Source of the DNA: Ilyobacter_A sp963668015
GTDB lineage: Bacteria; Fusobacteriota; Fusobacteriia; Fusobacteriales; Fusobacteriaceae
Reading direction: 5' to 3'
DNA: 64,000 nt
NCBI GenBank assembly: GCA_963668015.2
Contig: CAXXCR010000001.1
Location: forward strand, 10,269-74,268
The position numbers and the translations under genes are program-made. The notes under the pieces are model-generated. The model was not told the DNA's origin. It worked only from the letters and a program-made list of their open reading frames with translations, and ran no database searches. This document shows, in pieces, positions 43,868 through 53,342 of the stretch; position 1 is the stretch's first letter; each line of letters opens with the position of its first letter.

Positions 43868-45202
43868 TTATTCATTTTCTACGATAGCTCCCAATAAGTC
43901 ATATTCAAAATTCTGTTCTATTCTTACCTTTACTATTTCTCCTGACTTTGCCGTACCGTCATTTGTAAGCACCTTGCCGTCTATCTCAAGCGCCTGCCCT
44001 CTTGTTCTGCCCTCAAGCATAAACTCAGTTTCACTTGAAACTCCGTCTATTATTACCTCTACTAGCTGATCCACATACTTCCTGTTCTTTATCTCTGCGA
44101 CCTCACTTTGAAGATTTGTCAGCTCTATCCATCTTCTATGTTTGCAGTCATCATCCACCTGATCTTCCATATCGTATGCAACGGTGTCTTCCTCTCTGGA
44201 ATATTTGAATATTCCAGCATAGTCGAACTTAAACTCCTCTACAAACTCTTTCAGTTCTTCGAAATCATCTTCCGTTTCGCCAGGAAAACCGACTATAAGA
44301 CTCGTTCTTATAACTGCGTCAGGCACCTCTTTTTTTATCTTATGCAGGATTTTTTTCATCTGGTCCCCAGAGTTTGCCCTACCCATTTTCTGAAGTATCC
44401 TGTCGGAAACATGTTGTATAGGCACGTCAAAGTAGTTACATATTTTTTCCTCTTCTTTTATTACCTGTATAAGCTCATCTGTTACAGAATGCGGGTACAT
44501 GTAGTAAAGTCTTATCCATTTTATTCCGTCAACTTTTACAAGCTCTCTCAACAGTTTAGGAAGTGATTTCTCACCATACAAATCTATACCGTACTCAGTG
44601 GTTTCCTGCGCCAACAAGTTCAGCTCAACAACACCTTTGGCAGCAAGTTTTCTGGCTTCATCCACTATATCTTCTACACTTCTGCTTCTAAGTTTTCCTC
44701 TTAACTGTGGTATTATACAGTAGGTGCATCTTCTGTCGCAGCCTTCGGCTATTTTAAGGTAGGCTGTATGTGGATAGGTCGATACTATTCTCTCTGTTTC
44801 TGAGTTGGCTAAGAAATCCAGGCTTTCACTTCTGATCACTCTGTTTTCCGCAAGTATTTCGTCTACAACTTCCTCTATCTTATCTATATCACCGGTACCT
44901 ATTATGGCGTCTACTTCGGGCATCTCTTCCAAAAGTTCATCGGCATATCTTTGTGCCAGACATCCGGCTACAATTATTTTTTTTAAGTTTCCGTTCTTCT
45001 TAAACTCTCCAACTTCAAGTATTGTTTCAACAGACTCCTCTTTTGCGTCTCCTATGAATCCGCAGGTATTCACTATGGCTATGTCCGCTTTATTAAGCTC
45101 ACTCACTATTTCAAATCCCCTCTTACTTACAAGAGTACCCATAAAATACTCACTGTCAACAAGGTTTTTACTGCATCCAAGACTAATTACCGCTAACTTC
45201 AT
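43868..45202 (-). CDS. rimO: Ribosomal protein S12 methylthiotransferase RimO
   Basis: 444 residues. UPF0004 N-terminal domain with cluster Cys ('SLGCSKNLVDSE', 'VNTCGFIGDA', 'VAGCLAQRY'), radical SAM motif 'GCDRRCTYCIIPQLRG', and C-terminal TRAM ('EFMLEGRTRGQALEIDGKVL'). Methylthiolates an Asp of S12. Distinguished from MiaB by 'ISLGCSKN' and 'GFPGETEDDFEEL'. It is the first gene of the rimO-pgsA-proC-yggT-(glgP) run, after a hairpin. Confidence 0.95.
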   Translation of the reverse strand: MKLAVISLGCSKNLVDSEYFMGTLVSKRGFEIVSELNKADIAIVNTCGFIGDAKEESVETILEVGEFKKNGNLKKIIVAGCLAQRYADELLEEMPEVDAIIGTGDIDKIEEVVDEILAENRVIRSESLDFLANSETERIVSTYPHTAYLKIAEGCDRRCTYCIIPQLRGKLRSRSVEDIVDEARKLAAKGVVELNLLAQETTEYGIDLYGEKSLPKLLRELVKVDGIKWIRLYYMYPHSVTDELIQVIKEEEKICNYFDVPIQHVSDRILQKMGRANSGDQMKKILHKIKKEVPDAVIRTSLIVGFPGETEDDFEELKEFVEEFKFDYAGIFKYSREEDTVAYDMEDQVDDDCKHRRWIELTNLQSEVAEIKNRKYVDQLVEVIIDGVSSETEFMLEGRTRGQALEIDGKVLTNDGTAKSGEIVKVRIEQNFEYDLLGAIVENE

Positions 45203-45244
45203 TTAATACTCCTTTATTTTTAATAAACTGTACTTTTTTATCTA

Positions 45245-45274
45245 GAAAAGCACAGAATTACTCCTGTGCTTTTC
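45245..45274 (-). terminator. Hairpin after pnp
   Basis: An 11-bp stem GAAAAGCACAG / CTGTGCTTTTC with an 8-nt loop, 8 bp after the pnp stop. The right arm ends in TTTTC on the minus strand. Confidence 0.75.
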
Positions 45275-45281
45275 CTAAAAA

Positions 45282-47390
45282 TTATTGTAAAAGGGCTTTT
45301 CTGCTCAGGCTGATCTTTCCTTTTTCTGTGGAAATAACTTTTACTTCAAGTTCATCTCCCTCTTTTAGTACATCCTCTACTTTGGCGATTCTCTCTTTTG
45401 CTATTTCAGATACATGAAGAAGTCCTTCTTTCCCCGGAAGTATCTGCATAAAAGCTCCAAATTTAGCTATTTTCACTACTTTACCCAGGTAAACTTCGCC
45501 TTCTTTTACATCTTTTACATACATCTCAACCAAGTTGATAGTTTTTTGTAAAATTTCACCGTTTTCAGCAAATATAGCAACTCTTCCATCATCTTCGATA
45601 TCAACTGTTGCTCCTGTTTCTTCTATTATACCCTTAATGTTTTTTCCACCTGGACCTATTAACGCTGATATCTTATCAGTGTCTATTATCATTTGATGGA
45701 TTCTAGGGGCAGTTTGTGGTATCTCTGCTCTAGGTTCTGAAATTGCTTCATTCATTACTTCTAATATCTGCATTCTTGCATCCAGCGCCTGTTTAAGAGC
45801 TATTTCCATTATCTCTTTGTTGATTCCCTCTATTTTTATATCCATTTGAAGGGCTGTTATCCCTTTTTTCGTTCCGGCTACTTTAAAGTCCATATCACCT
45901 AAGTGGTCTTCTAGACCCATAATGTCAGTAAGAACTACATAGTCGTCCCCTTCTTTTATAAGCCCCATTGCTATACCTGCAACGTGCTCTTTTATAGGCA
46001 CACCGGCAGCCATAAGTGACAGCGACCCACCACATATACTTGCTTGCGATGATGATCCGTTAGACTCAGTTATTTCAGAAACGACCCTAACCGTATAAGG
46101 AAAGTCGTCCACACTAGGCATCACATACGAAAGCGCTCTTTCTGCAAGTGATCCGTGTCCCAATTCTCTTCTCCCTGGACCTCTCATGAATCCAGCTTCA
46201 CCTACCGAATACGGCGGGAAGTTGTAGTGAAGGTAGAATTTCTTATAGTATTCATCGTGCAGCCCGTCTATAAGCTGTTCGTCAGACTTTGTCCCAAGTG
46301 TTGTAAATACAAATGCCTGAGTTTCACCCCTTGTGAAAAGAGCTGATCCGTGTGGCTGTGGTAAAAGGTCTATTTCAGAATGAAGGTCTCTTATCTCTGT
46401 TGTATTTCTTCCGTCAATCCTGTGTTTGTTGTATAGGATAGCTTCTCTTACAAGTTTTTTCATAAGGTCATGGTAGTATTTTTTAAATTCTTTTTCTACC
46501 TCGCTCGGAAGTTCTTCCAAACCGTTTTCTTCTATGTATTTTTCAGCGAATTTTTCTAAAAGTTCCTCTTCTAAGCCGTCAACAGCTTCCTGTCTTGCGT
46601 GCTTACCAGTTGTAAGTACTCCTGCCTTCAGTCTTTCAGTTCCATTTTCGTCTATGTAAGATTTTATTTCTTCCATTACATCTTTCTTAACGAACTCTAT
46701 TTTTTCAACTCCAAGCATTTCAGCAAATTTTTCTTGGAATTCACATATTTTCTTTATCTGATCGTGGGCAAACATTATAGCATCTAGCATAATGTCTTCC
46801 GGCACCTCGTTAGCACCCGCTTCAACCATTGTTATTGCATCTTTTGTACCTGCAACTGAAAGGTCTAGGTCCCCATCCTCAAGTTCTTCTGGAGTAGGAT
46901 TAACTATGAATTCCCCATCCTTGTACCCTATTACAACACCTGCAACAGGCCCCATAAATGGGATATCCGATATTGTAAGTGCCATAGAAGATCCGATTAT
47001 CCCAAGATAGTCTGGGGTGTTTTCCCCGTCATATGACATAACAGTGTTAACAATATGAACATCATATGTAAACCCGTCAGGGAAAAGTGGTCTAATTGGT
47101 CTGTCTATAAGTCTTGCCGCTAAAGTTGCCTTTACAGACGGTCTAGCTTCCCTTTTGTGGAACCCTCCTGGCATCTTACCCGCAGCATAATATTTTTCAA
47201 CAAAATCAACTGTTAAAGGAAAGAAATCCGCTCCCACTCTAGGCCCCTTACTCCTAGTAGCTGTAGCCAAAAGTACCGTGTCCCCGTATTGTACTACAAC
47301 AGAACCATGAGCCTGTCTTGCTATTTTTCCAGTTGAAACTTTAAGGGTCCTCCCCGCAAGTTCCATCTCTAATATTTTTTCATCAAACAT
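45282..47390 (-). CDS. pnp: Polynucleotide phosphorylase
   Basis: 702 residues. Two RNase PH domains (~10-140; ~310-540) with 'GADFFPLTVDFVEKYYAAGK', 'RETQAFVFTTLGTKSDEQ', 'GPGRRELGHGSLAERAL' and 'DFKVAGTKKGITALQMDIKI', then KH ('ALIGPGGKNIKGIIEETGAT') and S1 ('YLGKVVKIAKFGAFMQILPG'). It degrades RNA 3' to 5' using phosphate. It has its own promoter (47521-47549) and a 120-nt leader; PNPase often controls its own leader, which I cannot show here. Confidence 0.97.
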   Translation of the reverse strand: MFDEKILEMELAGRTLKVSTGKIARQAHGSVVVQYGDTVLLATATRSKGPRVGADFFPLTVDFVEKYYAAGKMPGGFHKREARPSVKATLAARLIDRPIRPLFPDGFTYDVHIVNTVMSYDGENTPDYLGIIGSSMALTISDIPFMGPVAGVVIGYKDGEFIVNPTPEELEDGDLDLSVAGTKDAITMVEAGANEVPEDIMLDAIMFAHDQIKKICEFQEKFAEMLGVEKIEFVKKDVMEEIKSYIDENGTERLKAGVLTTGKHARQEAVDGLEEELLEKFAEKYIEENGLEELPSEVEKEFKKYYHDLMKKLVREAILYNKHRIDGRNTTEIRDLHSEIDLLPQPHGSALFTRGETQAFVFTTLGTKSDEQLIDGLHDEYYKKFYLHYNFPPYSVGEAGFMRGPGRRELGHGSLAERALSYVMPSVDDFPYTVRVVSEITESNGSSSQASICGGSLSLMAAGVPIKEHVAGIAMGLIKEGDDYVVLTDIMGLEDHLGDMDFKVAGTKKGITALQMDIKIEGINKEIMEIALKQALDARMQILEVMNEAISEPRAEIPQTAPRIHQMIIDTDKISALIGPGGKNIKGIIEETGATVDIEDDGRVAIFAENGEILQKTINLVEMYVKDVKEGEVYLGKVVKIAKFGAFMQILPGKEGLLHVSEIAKERIAKVEDVLKEGDELEVKVISTEKGKISLSRKALLQ

Positions 47391-47520
47391 AAATTCCTCC
47401 TAATTAATAATTTTCTGTGAAGGAGAACAAGGAAAGATAGCAAATAATAGGGGAAAAACACAAGCCAAACTTATATTCTTGCCGTATTATTTAACTATCT
47501 CCGCACCTTCAACAATCTTG

Positions 47521-47549
47521 ATTATATCACTATTCAAGTTAAAAATCAA
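47521..47549 (-). promoter_or_regulatory. Predicted pnp promoter
   Basis: On the minus strand -35 TTGATT (47544-47549), 17-bp spacer, consensus -10 TATAAT (47521-47526). Transcription would start ~47514, giving a leader of ~125 nt before ATG 47390. The remainder of the 280-bp gap 47391-47671 shows nothing else I can name. Confidence 0.75.
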
Positions 47550-47671
47550 AGTTTTATTTACCCTTCCCATCAAGTTTAATTTGATATTTTTTTAAAATAT
47601 ATTTGCAAAACAGAAAAAAAATTATAAACTTTTATCATAAGCTTTAATTTATCTAAAAGGGAGGACCACTT

Positions 47672-48427
47672 ATGAAAAAAACTTTACTTTATTTTATGCT
47701 TTTCGTTCTATCTGCACTTAATTCTTTTTCATCTGAATCGAAAGTTTCTTTGGGAATTGCTGCTCTTAGCAAAGAACAGCCTTATAAGGGTGTCGGTTCT
47801 GACGAGATCCTTTTGCCGCTGATAGAAGTGGAGTATGAAAATCTTTACTTCAAAAAAACAGAACTTGGTTATGTAGCTTTGCGGAGCCAATCCAACAGCA
47901 TCTCTTTCTTTTTAGACTTTTGGGACGGATACAGCGTGGACGGCAATGATCTTTCATCAGGATACGACAAAATAGACGACCGGGAGTCTCAGGCTTTAGG
48001 CGGGGTTCGTATGACATATTCTCCTGATTACTACTATCTTTACGATACTAAGCTTAGCGCTGAAGTGGGAATAGGCGAAAAGGGAAACAAACTTTCATTT
48101 GCCATCTCAAAACCGGAAATGTACTTTGATTACCGCTTAATCGTAGTGCCTACACTTAAGCTTAATCTATTAAATGATAAGTATACGGATTACTATTTCG
48201 GTATAGATTCGTCTGAAGCTGCTTCGAATGCCGGTATAGACGGCGCTTATGAAGCAGATAGATCCCATACATTGGCTGCTACTCTTGCAGTTCAGTATCT
48301 ATTCAATGTATTCTCTGTGTATGCATATGCGGGAATTGAGTACCTGGGAGATGAAATAAAGGATTCTCCAATCATAAGTGACGAGTTCATGCACACTATT
48401 GGTACAGGAGTTAAGTACACATTTTAG
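47672..48427 (+). CDS. MipA/OmpV family outer-membrane protein
   Basis: 251 residues. Signal peptide ~1-20 ('KKTLLYFMLFVLSALNSFSS'). The mature part is an amphipathic beta barrel with 'SKEQPYKGVGSDEILLPLIE', 'NLYFKKTELGYVALRS' and a C-terminal 'HTIGTGVKYTF' ending in Phe. This matches MipA/OmpV proteins (scaffold or porin-like). GGGAGG precedes ATG 47672. It is a lone plus-strand gene between pnp and rpsO. Confidence 0.88.
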   Translation: MKKTLLYFMLFVLSALNSFSSESKVSLGIAALSKEQPYKGVGSDEILLPLIEVEYENLYFKKTELGYVALRSQSNSISFFLDFWDGYSVDGNDLSSGYDKIDDRESQALGGVRMTYSPDYYYLYDTKLSAEVGIGEKGNKLSFAISKPEMYFDYRLIVVPTLKLNLLNDKYTDYYFGIDSSEAASNAGIDGAYEADRSHTLAATLAVQYLFNVFSVYAYAGIEYLGDEIKDSPIISDEFMHTIGTGVKYTF

Positions 48428-48456
48428 AAGCCGGATAAATCCGGCTTTGTTTTTTG
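48428..48456 (+). terminator. Terminator after mipA
   Basis: AAGCCGGA-TAAA-TCCGGCTT stem followed by TGTTTTTTG, directly after the mipA stop. Confidence 0.85.
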
Positions 48457-48463
48457 TTTGAAA

Positions 48464-48489
48464 TAAAAAAAGCAGGCCTATGGCCTGCT
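48464..48489 (-). terminator. Terminator after rpsO
   Basis: On the minus strand AGCAGGCC-ATA-GGCCTGCT followed by seven T, 4 bp after the rpsO stop. Confidence 0.88.
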
Positions 48490-48493
48490 AAAA

Positions 48494-48757
48494 TTATTTT
48501 CTGATTCCTAATCTTTCGATTAAAGTTCTATATCTTTCTAACTCTGATTTTTTCAAGTAGTTTAAAAGTCTTCTTCTTTTTCCTACCATTTTTAGTAGTC
48601 CTAATCTTGAGTGGTAGTCTTTTTTGTGAACTTTTAAGTGCTCAGTTAGGTGAGCGATTTTTTCAGTTAAAAGCGCTACTTGAACTTCTGTAGAACCAGT
48701 ATCCCCTTCGAATTTTGCAAAGTCTCTGATTATTTCTTCTTTTGATCTCATTGCCAT
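48494..48757 (-). CDS. rpsO: Ribosomal protein S15
   Basis: 87 residues, full length. It has 'DFAKFEGDTGSTEVQVALLT', 'HLTEHLKVHKKDYHSRLGLL' and 'GKRRRLLNYLKKSELERYRT', the standard S15 helices that bind 16S rRNA. GAGGAGGAAT lies 8 nt before ATG 48757. Transcribed alone from the promoter at 48839-48867 to the terminator at 48464; in many bacteria pnp follows directly, here mipA lies between. Confidence 0.98.
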   Translation of the reverse strand: MAMRSKEEIIRDFAKFEGDTGSTEVQVALLTEKIAHLTEHLKVHKKDYHSRLGLLKMVGKRRRLLNYLKKSELERYRTLIERLGIRK

Positions 48758-48838
48758 TATTATATTCCTCCTCGTATAATTATTATCTAAGCCACGTATT
48801 ACGTCGGCAAAACGAAAAACCTAGCTCAAATTAACTAT

Positions 48839-48867
48839 ATAATAACAAAAAAACTTTTTTTTGTAAA
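48839..48867 (-). promoter_or_regulatory. Predicted rpsO promoter
   Basis: On the minus strand -35 TTTACA (48862-48867), a 17-bp spacer of an A-run and a T-run, -10 TATTAT (48839-48844). It lies ~80 bp upstream of ATG 48757. Confidence 0.7.
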
Positions 48868-48878
48868 GTGATTTATGC

Positions 48879-49685
48879 TTACTCAAAAATGAACTTATCT
48901 ATAACCTTTGCAACTCCGTGCTCTTCATTGGATAGAGAGATATATTTTGCGGCATCTTTCACTTCGGATTTTGCATTTTCAACTGCAACTGGAAGTCCGG
49001 CAAGCTCCAGCATAGTTATATCGTTATAGCTGTCCCCTATTGCTATTATCTCATGTGTGCCTATTCCCAAATGTTTCGCAAGTTTAGATAAGCTGGCTCC
49101 TTTATCTATCCCGTTTTTCATAACCTCTAGGAAAAATGGTTTTGATATCGCCACACTGAACTCATTCCCAAGTTTGTTTTTTAATTTTTTTTCAACTGTT
49201 TTTAAATAAGCTGGCTCCTCAAGCATTATACACTTTACCACAGATTGTGAAACTGTACTTTTAAAGCACTCTACTTTTTTGTGCGGCATCCCTGTAAGTT
49301 CCAACTCTACGTCTATATACTCACTTTCAGTTTCACTTACCACTTTATCATCCAAATAGGTTATTATGTGTACATCATTGTCTACACTGAATTCGTATAA
49401 CTGGTGAGCCTCTTCCTGTGATAGTGTATTTTTATCCCATTCGGACCAGTCATTACATTTAGTAATTATGGCACCATTGTAAGACAGCATATAGCTGCCA
49501 AACTCGTCCAATTTAAGCGATTTAGCAATATCCTTCATTGCAAACGTCGGCCTACCAGAAGCCAAAATAAATTTCACACCTTTTTCCTGTGCACCTATTA
49601 TAGCTTCCCTGTTTTCAGGAGAAACTTCGCCTTTGGAATTTAAAAGCGTGTCGTCCATATCTGTTACTATCATCCTATACTTCAT
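48879..49685 (-). CDS. Cof-type HAD hydrolase
   Basis: 268 residues from ATG 49685 with GGGGGTAAGG upstream. HAD motif I 'MIVTDMDDTLLNSKGEVS', motif II 'FILASGRP', lysine in 'GIDKGASLSKLAKHLGIG' and motif IV 'IIAIGDSYNDITMLELAG', with a C2b cap in the middle. Cof/YidA proteins dephosphorylate sugar phosphates, flavins or PLP; the substrate cannot be read from the sequence. It follows ftsH across a terminator. Confidence 0.92.
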   Translation of the reverse strand: MKYRMIVTDMDDTLLNSKGEVSPENREAIIGAQEKGVKFILASGRPTFAMKDIAKSLKLDEFGSYMLSYNGAIITKCNDWSEWDKNTLSQEEAHQLYEFSVDNDVHIITYLDDKVVSETESEYIDVELELTGMPHKKVECFKSTVSQSVVKCIMLEEPAYLKTVEKKLKNKLGNEFSVAISKPFFLEVMKNGIDKGASLSKLAKHLGIGTHEIIAIGDSYNDITMLELAGLPVAVENAKSEVKDAAKYISLSNEEHGVAKVIDKFIFE

Positions 49686-49762
49686 CCTTACCCCCATATG
49701 TACTTATAAAAATTAAAATCTTAAAATAAAGTATAGCAAAAAAGTATAATTTAAACAATATA

Positions 49763-49795
49763 AAAAAGCTACCAGCTTTGCCGGTAGCTTTTTTT
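49763..49795. terminator. Strong terminator after ftsH
   Basis: AAAAAAGCTACC / GGTAGCTTTTTT, with the inner part also partly paired. On the minus strand it ends in a T-run just after the ftsH stop; the arms are symmetric. Confidence 0.85.
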
Positions 49796-49804
49796 TAAAT
49801 AACT

Positions 49805-51970
49805 CTATCCCTGCATTCCCTCTTCACCAGGCTCTATTTTATACGAAACGTCAGACTCATCAGTTTCTATATTTTCTTTGATCTCCTCTTCTATCTTAGG
49901 ACCTGTTTTAACAGCTTTTTTTTTCAACTTTTCCAGCTCTTCACCCTTCATAAGCTTGTCAAGTTCTTCACCGCTTATAGTTTCTCTTTCAAGTAGAGTC
50001 TTTGCAATGAACTCAAGTTTCTCTCTATTATCATTTAGAATGTCTTTCGCTCCTGTGTATGCCTCACTTATCATCCTTCTAACTTCGTCATCAATTTCTT
50101 TTCCAGTTTCATCACTATGTATTTTTTGTTTGAATATATCACCTTCGTGAGAATCATCCAGCAGCAGCGGTCCAAACTTTTCACTCATACCAAATTTGGT
50201 TACCATAGCGTGCGCCATTTTAGTCGCTCTCTCTATATCGTTACCTGCACCTGTAGTAATATCTCCAAATATTATCTCTTCTGCAGCTCTTCCTCCAAGG
50301 AGGGTTTTAAGCTCAGATAAATATTCGTTCTTAGTTTTCAAATACCTGTCTTCGGCAGGAAGGCTCATTGTGTATCCAAGTGCAGCCATACCTCTTGGAA
50401 CTATAGTTACCTTATGTACAGCATCTGTATTTGGAAGCACCCATTGAACCAGCGCATGCCCCACTTCGTGGTATGCAACTGTAACTCTCTCTTTTTGAAC
50501 TGTTACCCTTGATTTTCTTTCTGGACCTATTGTAACTTTTTCAGCAGCTTCCTCTAAATCCTCCATTGAAACTTCTTCCCTGCCTTCTCTAGCTGCTAAT
50601 ATGGCAGCTTCATTTAATAGGTTGGCAAGGTCCGCTCCTACAAACCCTACTGTTTTTCTGGCAAGTGTTTGCAGGTCTACATCTTTGGCTATCTTCTTAC
50701 CTCTTATATGAACCTTAAGTATCTCAAGTCTACCATTAATATCTGGACTGTCTACGACTACCTGTCTATCAAATCTACCTGGTCTCATAAGGGCCTTATC
50801 TAAAATTTCAGGTCTGTTAGTCGCCGCCAACACTATTATTGTCTCATCGGTTCCGAAACCGTCCATTTCAACTAAAAGTTGGTTTAGGGTCTGCTCTCTT
50901 TCGTCATTCCCTCCACCTTGACCGGCTCCTCTTTTTCTACCAACTGCATCTATCTCGTCTATAAATATTATACACGGAGCGCTCTTTCTGGCTTTACCAA
51001 AAAGATCTCTAACCCTTGAAGCTCCTACCCCTACAAACATTTCAACAAATTCTGAACCGGAAATACTAAAGAACGGCACTCCGGCTTCTCCTGCAACAGC
51101 TTTTGCAAGCAGGGTTTTACCTGTACCCGGAGCTCCTAAGAGAAGTACTCCTTTCGGTATTCTGGCACCTATCCTCTTATATGTTTCAGGTTCTTTTAAG
51201 AAGTGAACCACTTCTTCCAACTCTTCTTTTGCTTCCTCTATTCCCGCTACATCTTTAAAGGTAACATCTGATATCTGGTCACCGTTTTCTTTTGCTCTGG
51301 ATTTACCCATATTAAAAATTTGAGGTCCGCCACCGCTTCCCTTATTCATTTTATTAAGCATGAATATCCATACACCTATTAAAAGTAGCATAGGGAACCA
51401 AGATATAAGCACATTTACCAAAAGGGGAACTTCTGCATCTGCACTTGATTTAATCACTATCTCATTTTCCACTGCTGTCTGCATTATATTACTGTCGTCA
51501 GCAATTCTATTTGTGATCATTCTTGCACTTATCTTCTTCTGATCACTTTCCCTGTCTGCGTACAGGTAACCGTCTTTTTCTTCTAGGGCCTTAAATTCAC
51601 CCTCTTTCAACATATTTAAAAACTCGGTATACGTTACCTCGTTTGCCTTATAAGCATTTGATTTCGAAAAGAAATTAGGCATAGATAAAATCAAAGCCAC
51701 CAAAAACAAAAGCATAACTATTGTTTTAAATTTAAATTTAGGCTCTTTAATCGGCTTTTTATCTTCATTGTTCTCACTCGAGTCTTGGGATGGAGCACCT
51801 CTCATACCTCTTTTAAGTCCTGCCTTCAACTCTTTTTTTCTCTCTTCTAACTCATTATAAATCTCTTTTTCTTCCTGCTCTGGCTCCTTATTTTTATCTT
51901 CACCTTGTAGTTCTTCTTTTTTTTCTTCGTCGTCCAATTTTTCTTCATTTAAATCTTTTTGTTCATTCAC
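49805..51970 (-). CDS. ftsH: ATP-dependent zinc metalloprotease FtsH
   Basis: 721 residues. A long acidic N-terminal extension (~1-75, Glu/Lys-rich) precedes the first membrane helix (~83-103), periplasmic domain and second helix (~185-208, 'VLISWFPMLLLIGVWIFML'). AAA domain: 'LLGAPGTGKTLLAKAVAGEA', 'CIIFIDEIDAVGRKRGAG', SRH 'IVLAATNRPEILDKALMRPG'. Protease site 'VAYHEVGHALVQW' and 'TTGAGNDIERATKMA'. The extra ~80-residue acidic N-terminus is longer than in E. coli. It overlaps tilS by 8 bp, an order conserved in many bacteria. Confidence 0.96.
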   Translation of the reverse strand: MNEQKDLNEEKLDDEEKKEELQGEDKNKEPEQEEKEIYNELEERKKELKAGLKRGMRGAPSQDSSENNEDKKPIKEPKFKFKTIVMLLFLVALILSMPNFFSKSNAYKANEVTYTEFLNMLKEGEFKALEEKDGYLYADRESDQKKISARMITNRIADDSNIMQTAVENEIVIKSSADAEVPLLVNVLISWFPMLLLIGVWIFMLNKMNKGSGGGPQIFNMGKSRAKENGDQISDVTFKDVAGIEEAKEELEEVVHFLKEPETYKRIGARIPKGVLLLGAPGTGKTLLAKAVAGEAGVPFFSISGSEFVEMFVGVGASRVRDLFGKARKSAPCIIFIDEIDAVGRKRGAGQGGGNDEREQTLNQLLVEMDGFGTDETIIVLAATNRPEILDKALMRPGRFDRQVVVDSPDINGRLEILKVHIRGKKIAKDVDLQTLARKTVGFVGADLANLLNEAAILAAREGREEVSMEDLEEAAEKVTIGPERKSRVTVQKERVTVAYHEVGHALVQWVLPNTDAVHKVTIVPRGMAALGYTMSLPAEDRYLKTKNEYLSELKTLLGGRAAEEIIFGDITTGAGNDIERATKMAHAMVTKFGMSEKFGPLLLDDSHEGDIFKQKIHSDETGKEIDDEVRRMISEAYTGAKDILNDNREKLEFIAKTLLERETISGEELDKLMKGEELEKLKKKAVKTGPKIEEEIKENIETDESDVSYKIEPGEEGMQG

Positions 51971-53306
51971 CGCTGTCGACCTCCTCTATCTTCAGTTTTA
52001 CAATTCTTCTAGTACTCTCGCTAACCTTAAATTTTTCACTGCCTCTAATGCCTGCAACCCAGACTATTTCATTTCCACTTACAAGAATAGGTATCTCATC
52101 CCTTATATCTTTTGGGATCTTCATATCAATAAAAACCTTCTTTAATTTTTTATTTCCTTTCATTCCAACAGGCATTAGATAATCCCCGTCTTTTCTAGGC
52201 CTTACCTTCAGGTTTTGGATCTTATCGGCATCAGCGTAAAACACCCCTGACTCCTTTTTCACCTTGTCTGTAAATGTGGCTGTGAGTATATATGAATTAT
52301 ACCTTACCTTTCCTGGAATAGGCAAAAGTTTTTCCACTTTTTTTCCATTTTCTTTTTTGCTCATTTTATCAACGGTAAACTTACCGTAAACTTTTTTAAA
52401 AAAGTATCCGTTTCCCAAATCAACATCCTTGCTTCCGCCGGAATTCATAACCGACAAAATATCACCTATTTTTCTCCTGGATACCTCTACTTCATATTTT
52501 TTCAGGTACTCGTTTATGAACCTTCTCTTCAAATAATCAGGGAACTCCTCTATATCGTCCTGCATAAAACTGTTCTGCTTTGAAATTCTATTTATGTCCT
52601 TTTCTAGAATAAAATTAATTTCCTTTATTTCACCCATTAATTCTGATATTTTTTCCTTGAAATTTTGATTATAATCCCTTTCCATTTGAGGTATAAGGTT
52701 CAGCCTGATATTGTTTCTGGTATACTTGTCCTGTAAATTGGAAGAATCCACCCTATACTCATACCCAGAACTTTCCAAAAACTCAAGTATCTCACTCTTG
52801 TATGTGTTTAAAAGTGGCCTGATATAAAACTCCCTCTTTACCGGTATCCCATCTAAGCCGCTCAAAGAAGTACCCCTCATGAGCCTGAACATAAAAGTCT
52901 CCACATTATCGTCCAAGTTATGAGCAAGTGCGACCTTGTCTGCACCTAGCTTTTCTTTTAGATTTTTAAAAAAATCGTATCTGATCTCCCTGCCAGCTTC
53001 CTCTTCTCCTATTTTTTTCTCTTTTGCATACTTTCTCACGTCTGCTCTTTTTACAAAACATTCGACTGCGTATTTTTCACCTAAATCTTTCACAAACTCT
53101 TCGTCGGCTTGAGACTCATTTCCTCTGAGCATATGGTTGATATGTGCTAAATAAAGTTTAAAACCAAACTCTTTTTTCAGAAAATTTAAGATATGAAACA
53201 GAGATACCGAATCTGGACCCCCAGACATGGCAATTATTATCTTGTCATCTTTTTGAAATAATTTATTTTTAAGGCAGTATGCCAAAATTTTATTTTCTAT
53301 TTTCAT
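51963..53306 (-). CDS. tilS: tRNA(Ile)-lysidine synthase
   Basis: 447 residues. It changes C34 of tRNA-Ile(CAU) to lysidine with ATP and lysine. PP-loop 'IAMSGGPDSVSLFHILNFLK', 'LAHINHMLRGNESQADEEFV', 'VALAHNLDDNVETFMFRLMR', 'DSSNLQDKYTRNNIRLNLIP', and a C-terminal domain with 'KVRPRKDGDYLMPVGMKG'. It lies in the spoIID-tilS-ftsH run. Confidence 0.96.
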   Translation of the reverse strand: MKIENKILAYCLKNKLFQKDDKIIIAMSGGPDSVSLFHILNFLKKEFGFKLYLAHINHMLRGNESQADEEFVKDLGEKYAVECFVKRADVRKYAKEKKIGEEEAGREIRYDFFKNLKEKLGADKVALAHNLDDNVETFMFRLMRGTSLSGLDGIPVKREFYIRPLLNTYKSEILEFLESSGYEYRVDSSNLQDKYTRNNIRLNLIPQMERDYNQNFKEKISELMGEIKEINFILEKDINRISKQNSFMQDDIEEFPDYLKRRFINEYLKKYEVEVSRRKIGDILSVMNSGGSKDVDLGNGYFFKKVYGKFTVDKMSKKENGKKVEKLLPIPGKVRYNSYILTATFTDKVKKESGVFYADADKIQNLKVRPRKDGDYLMPVGMKGNKKLKKVFIDMKIPKDIRDEIPILVSGNEIVWVAGIRGSEKFKVSESTRRIVKLKIEEVDSGE

Positions 53307-53342
53307 TATACTTCCTTATTTTTTTGACATTTTCAATAAAAA

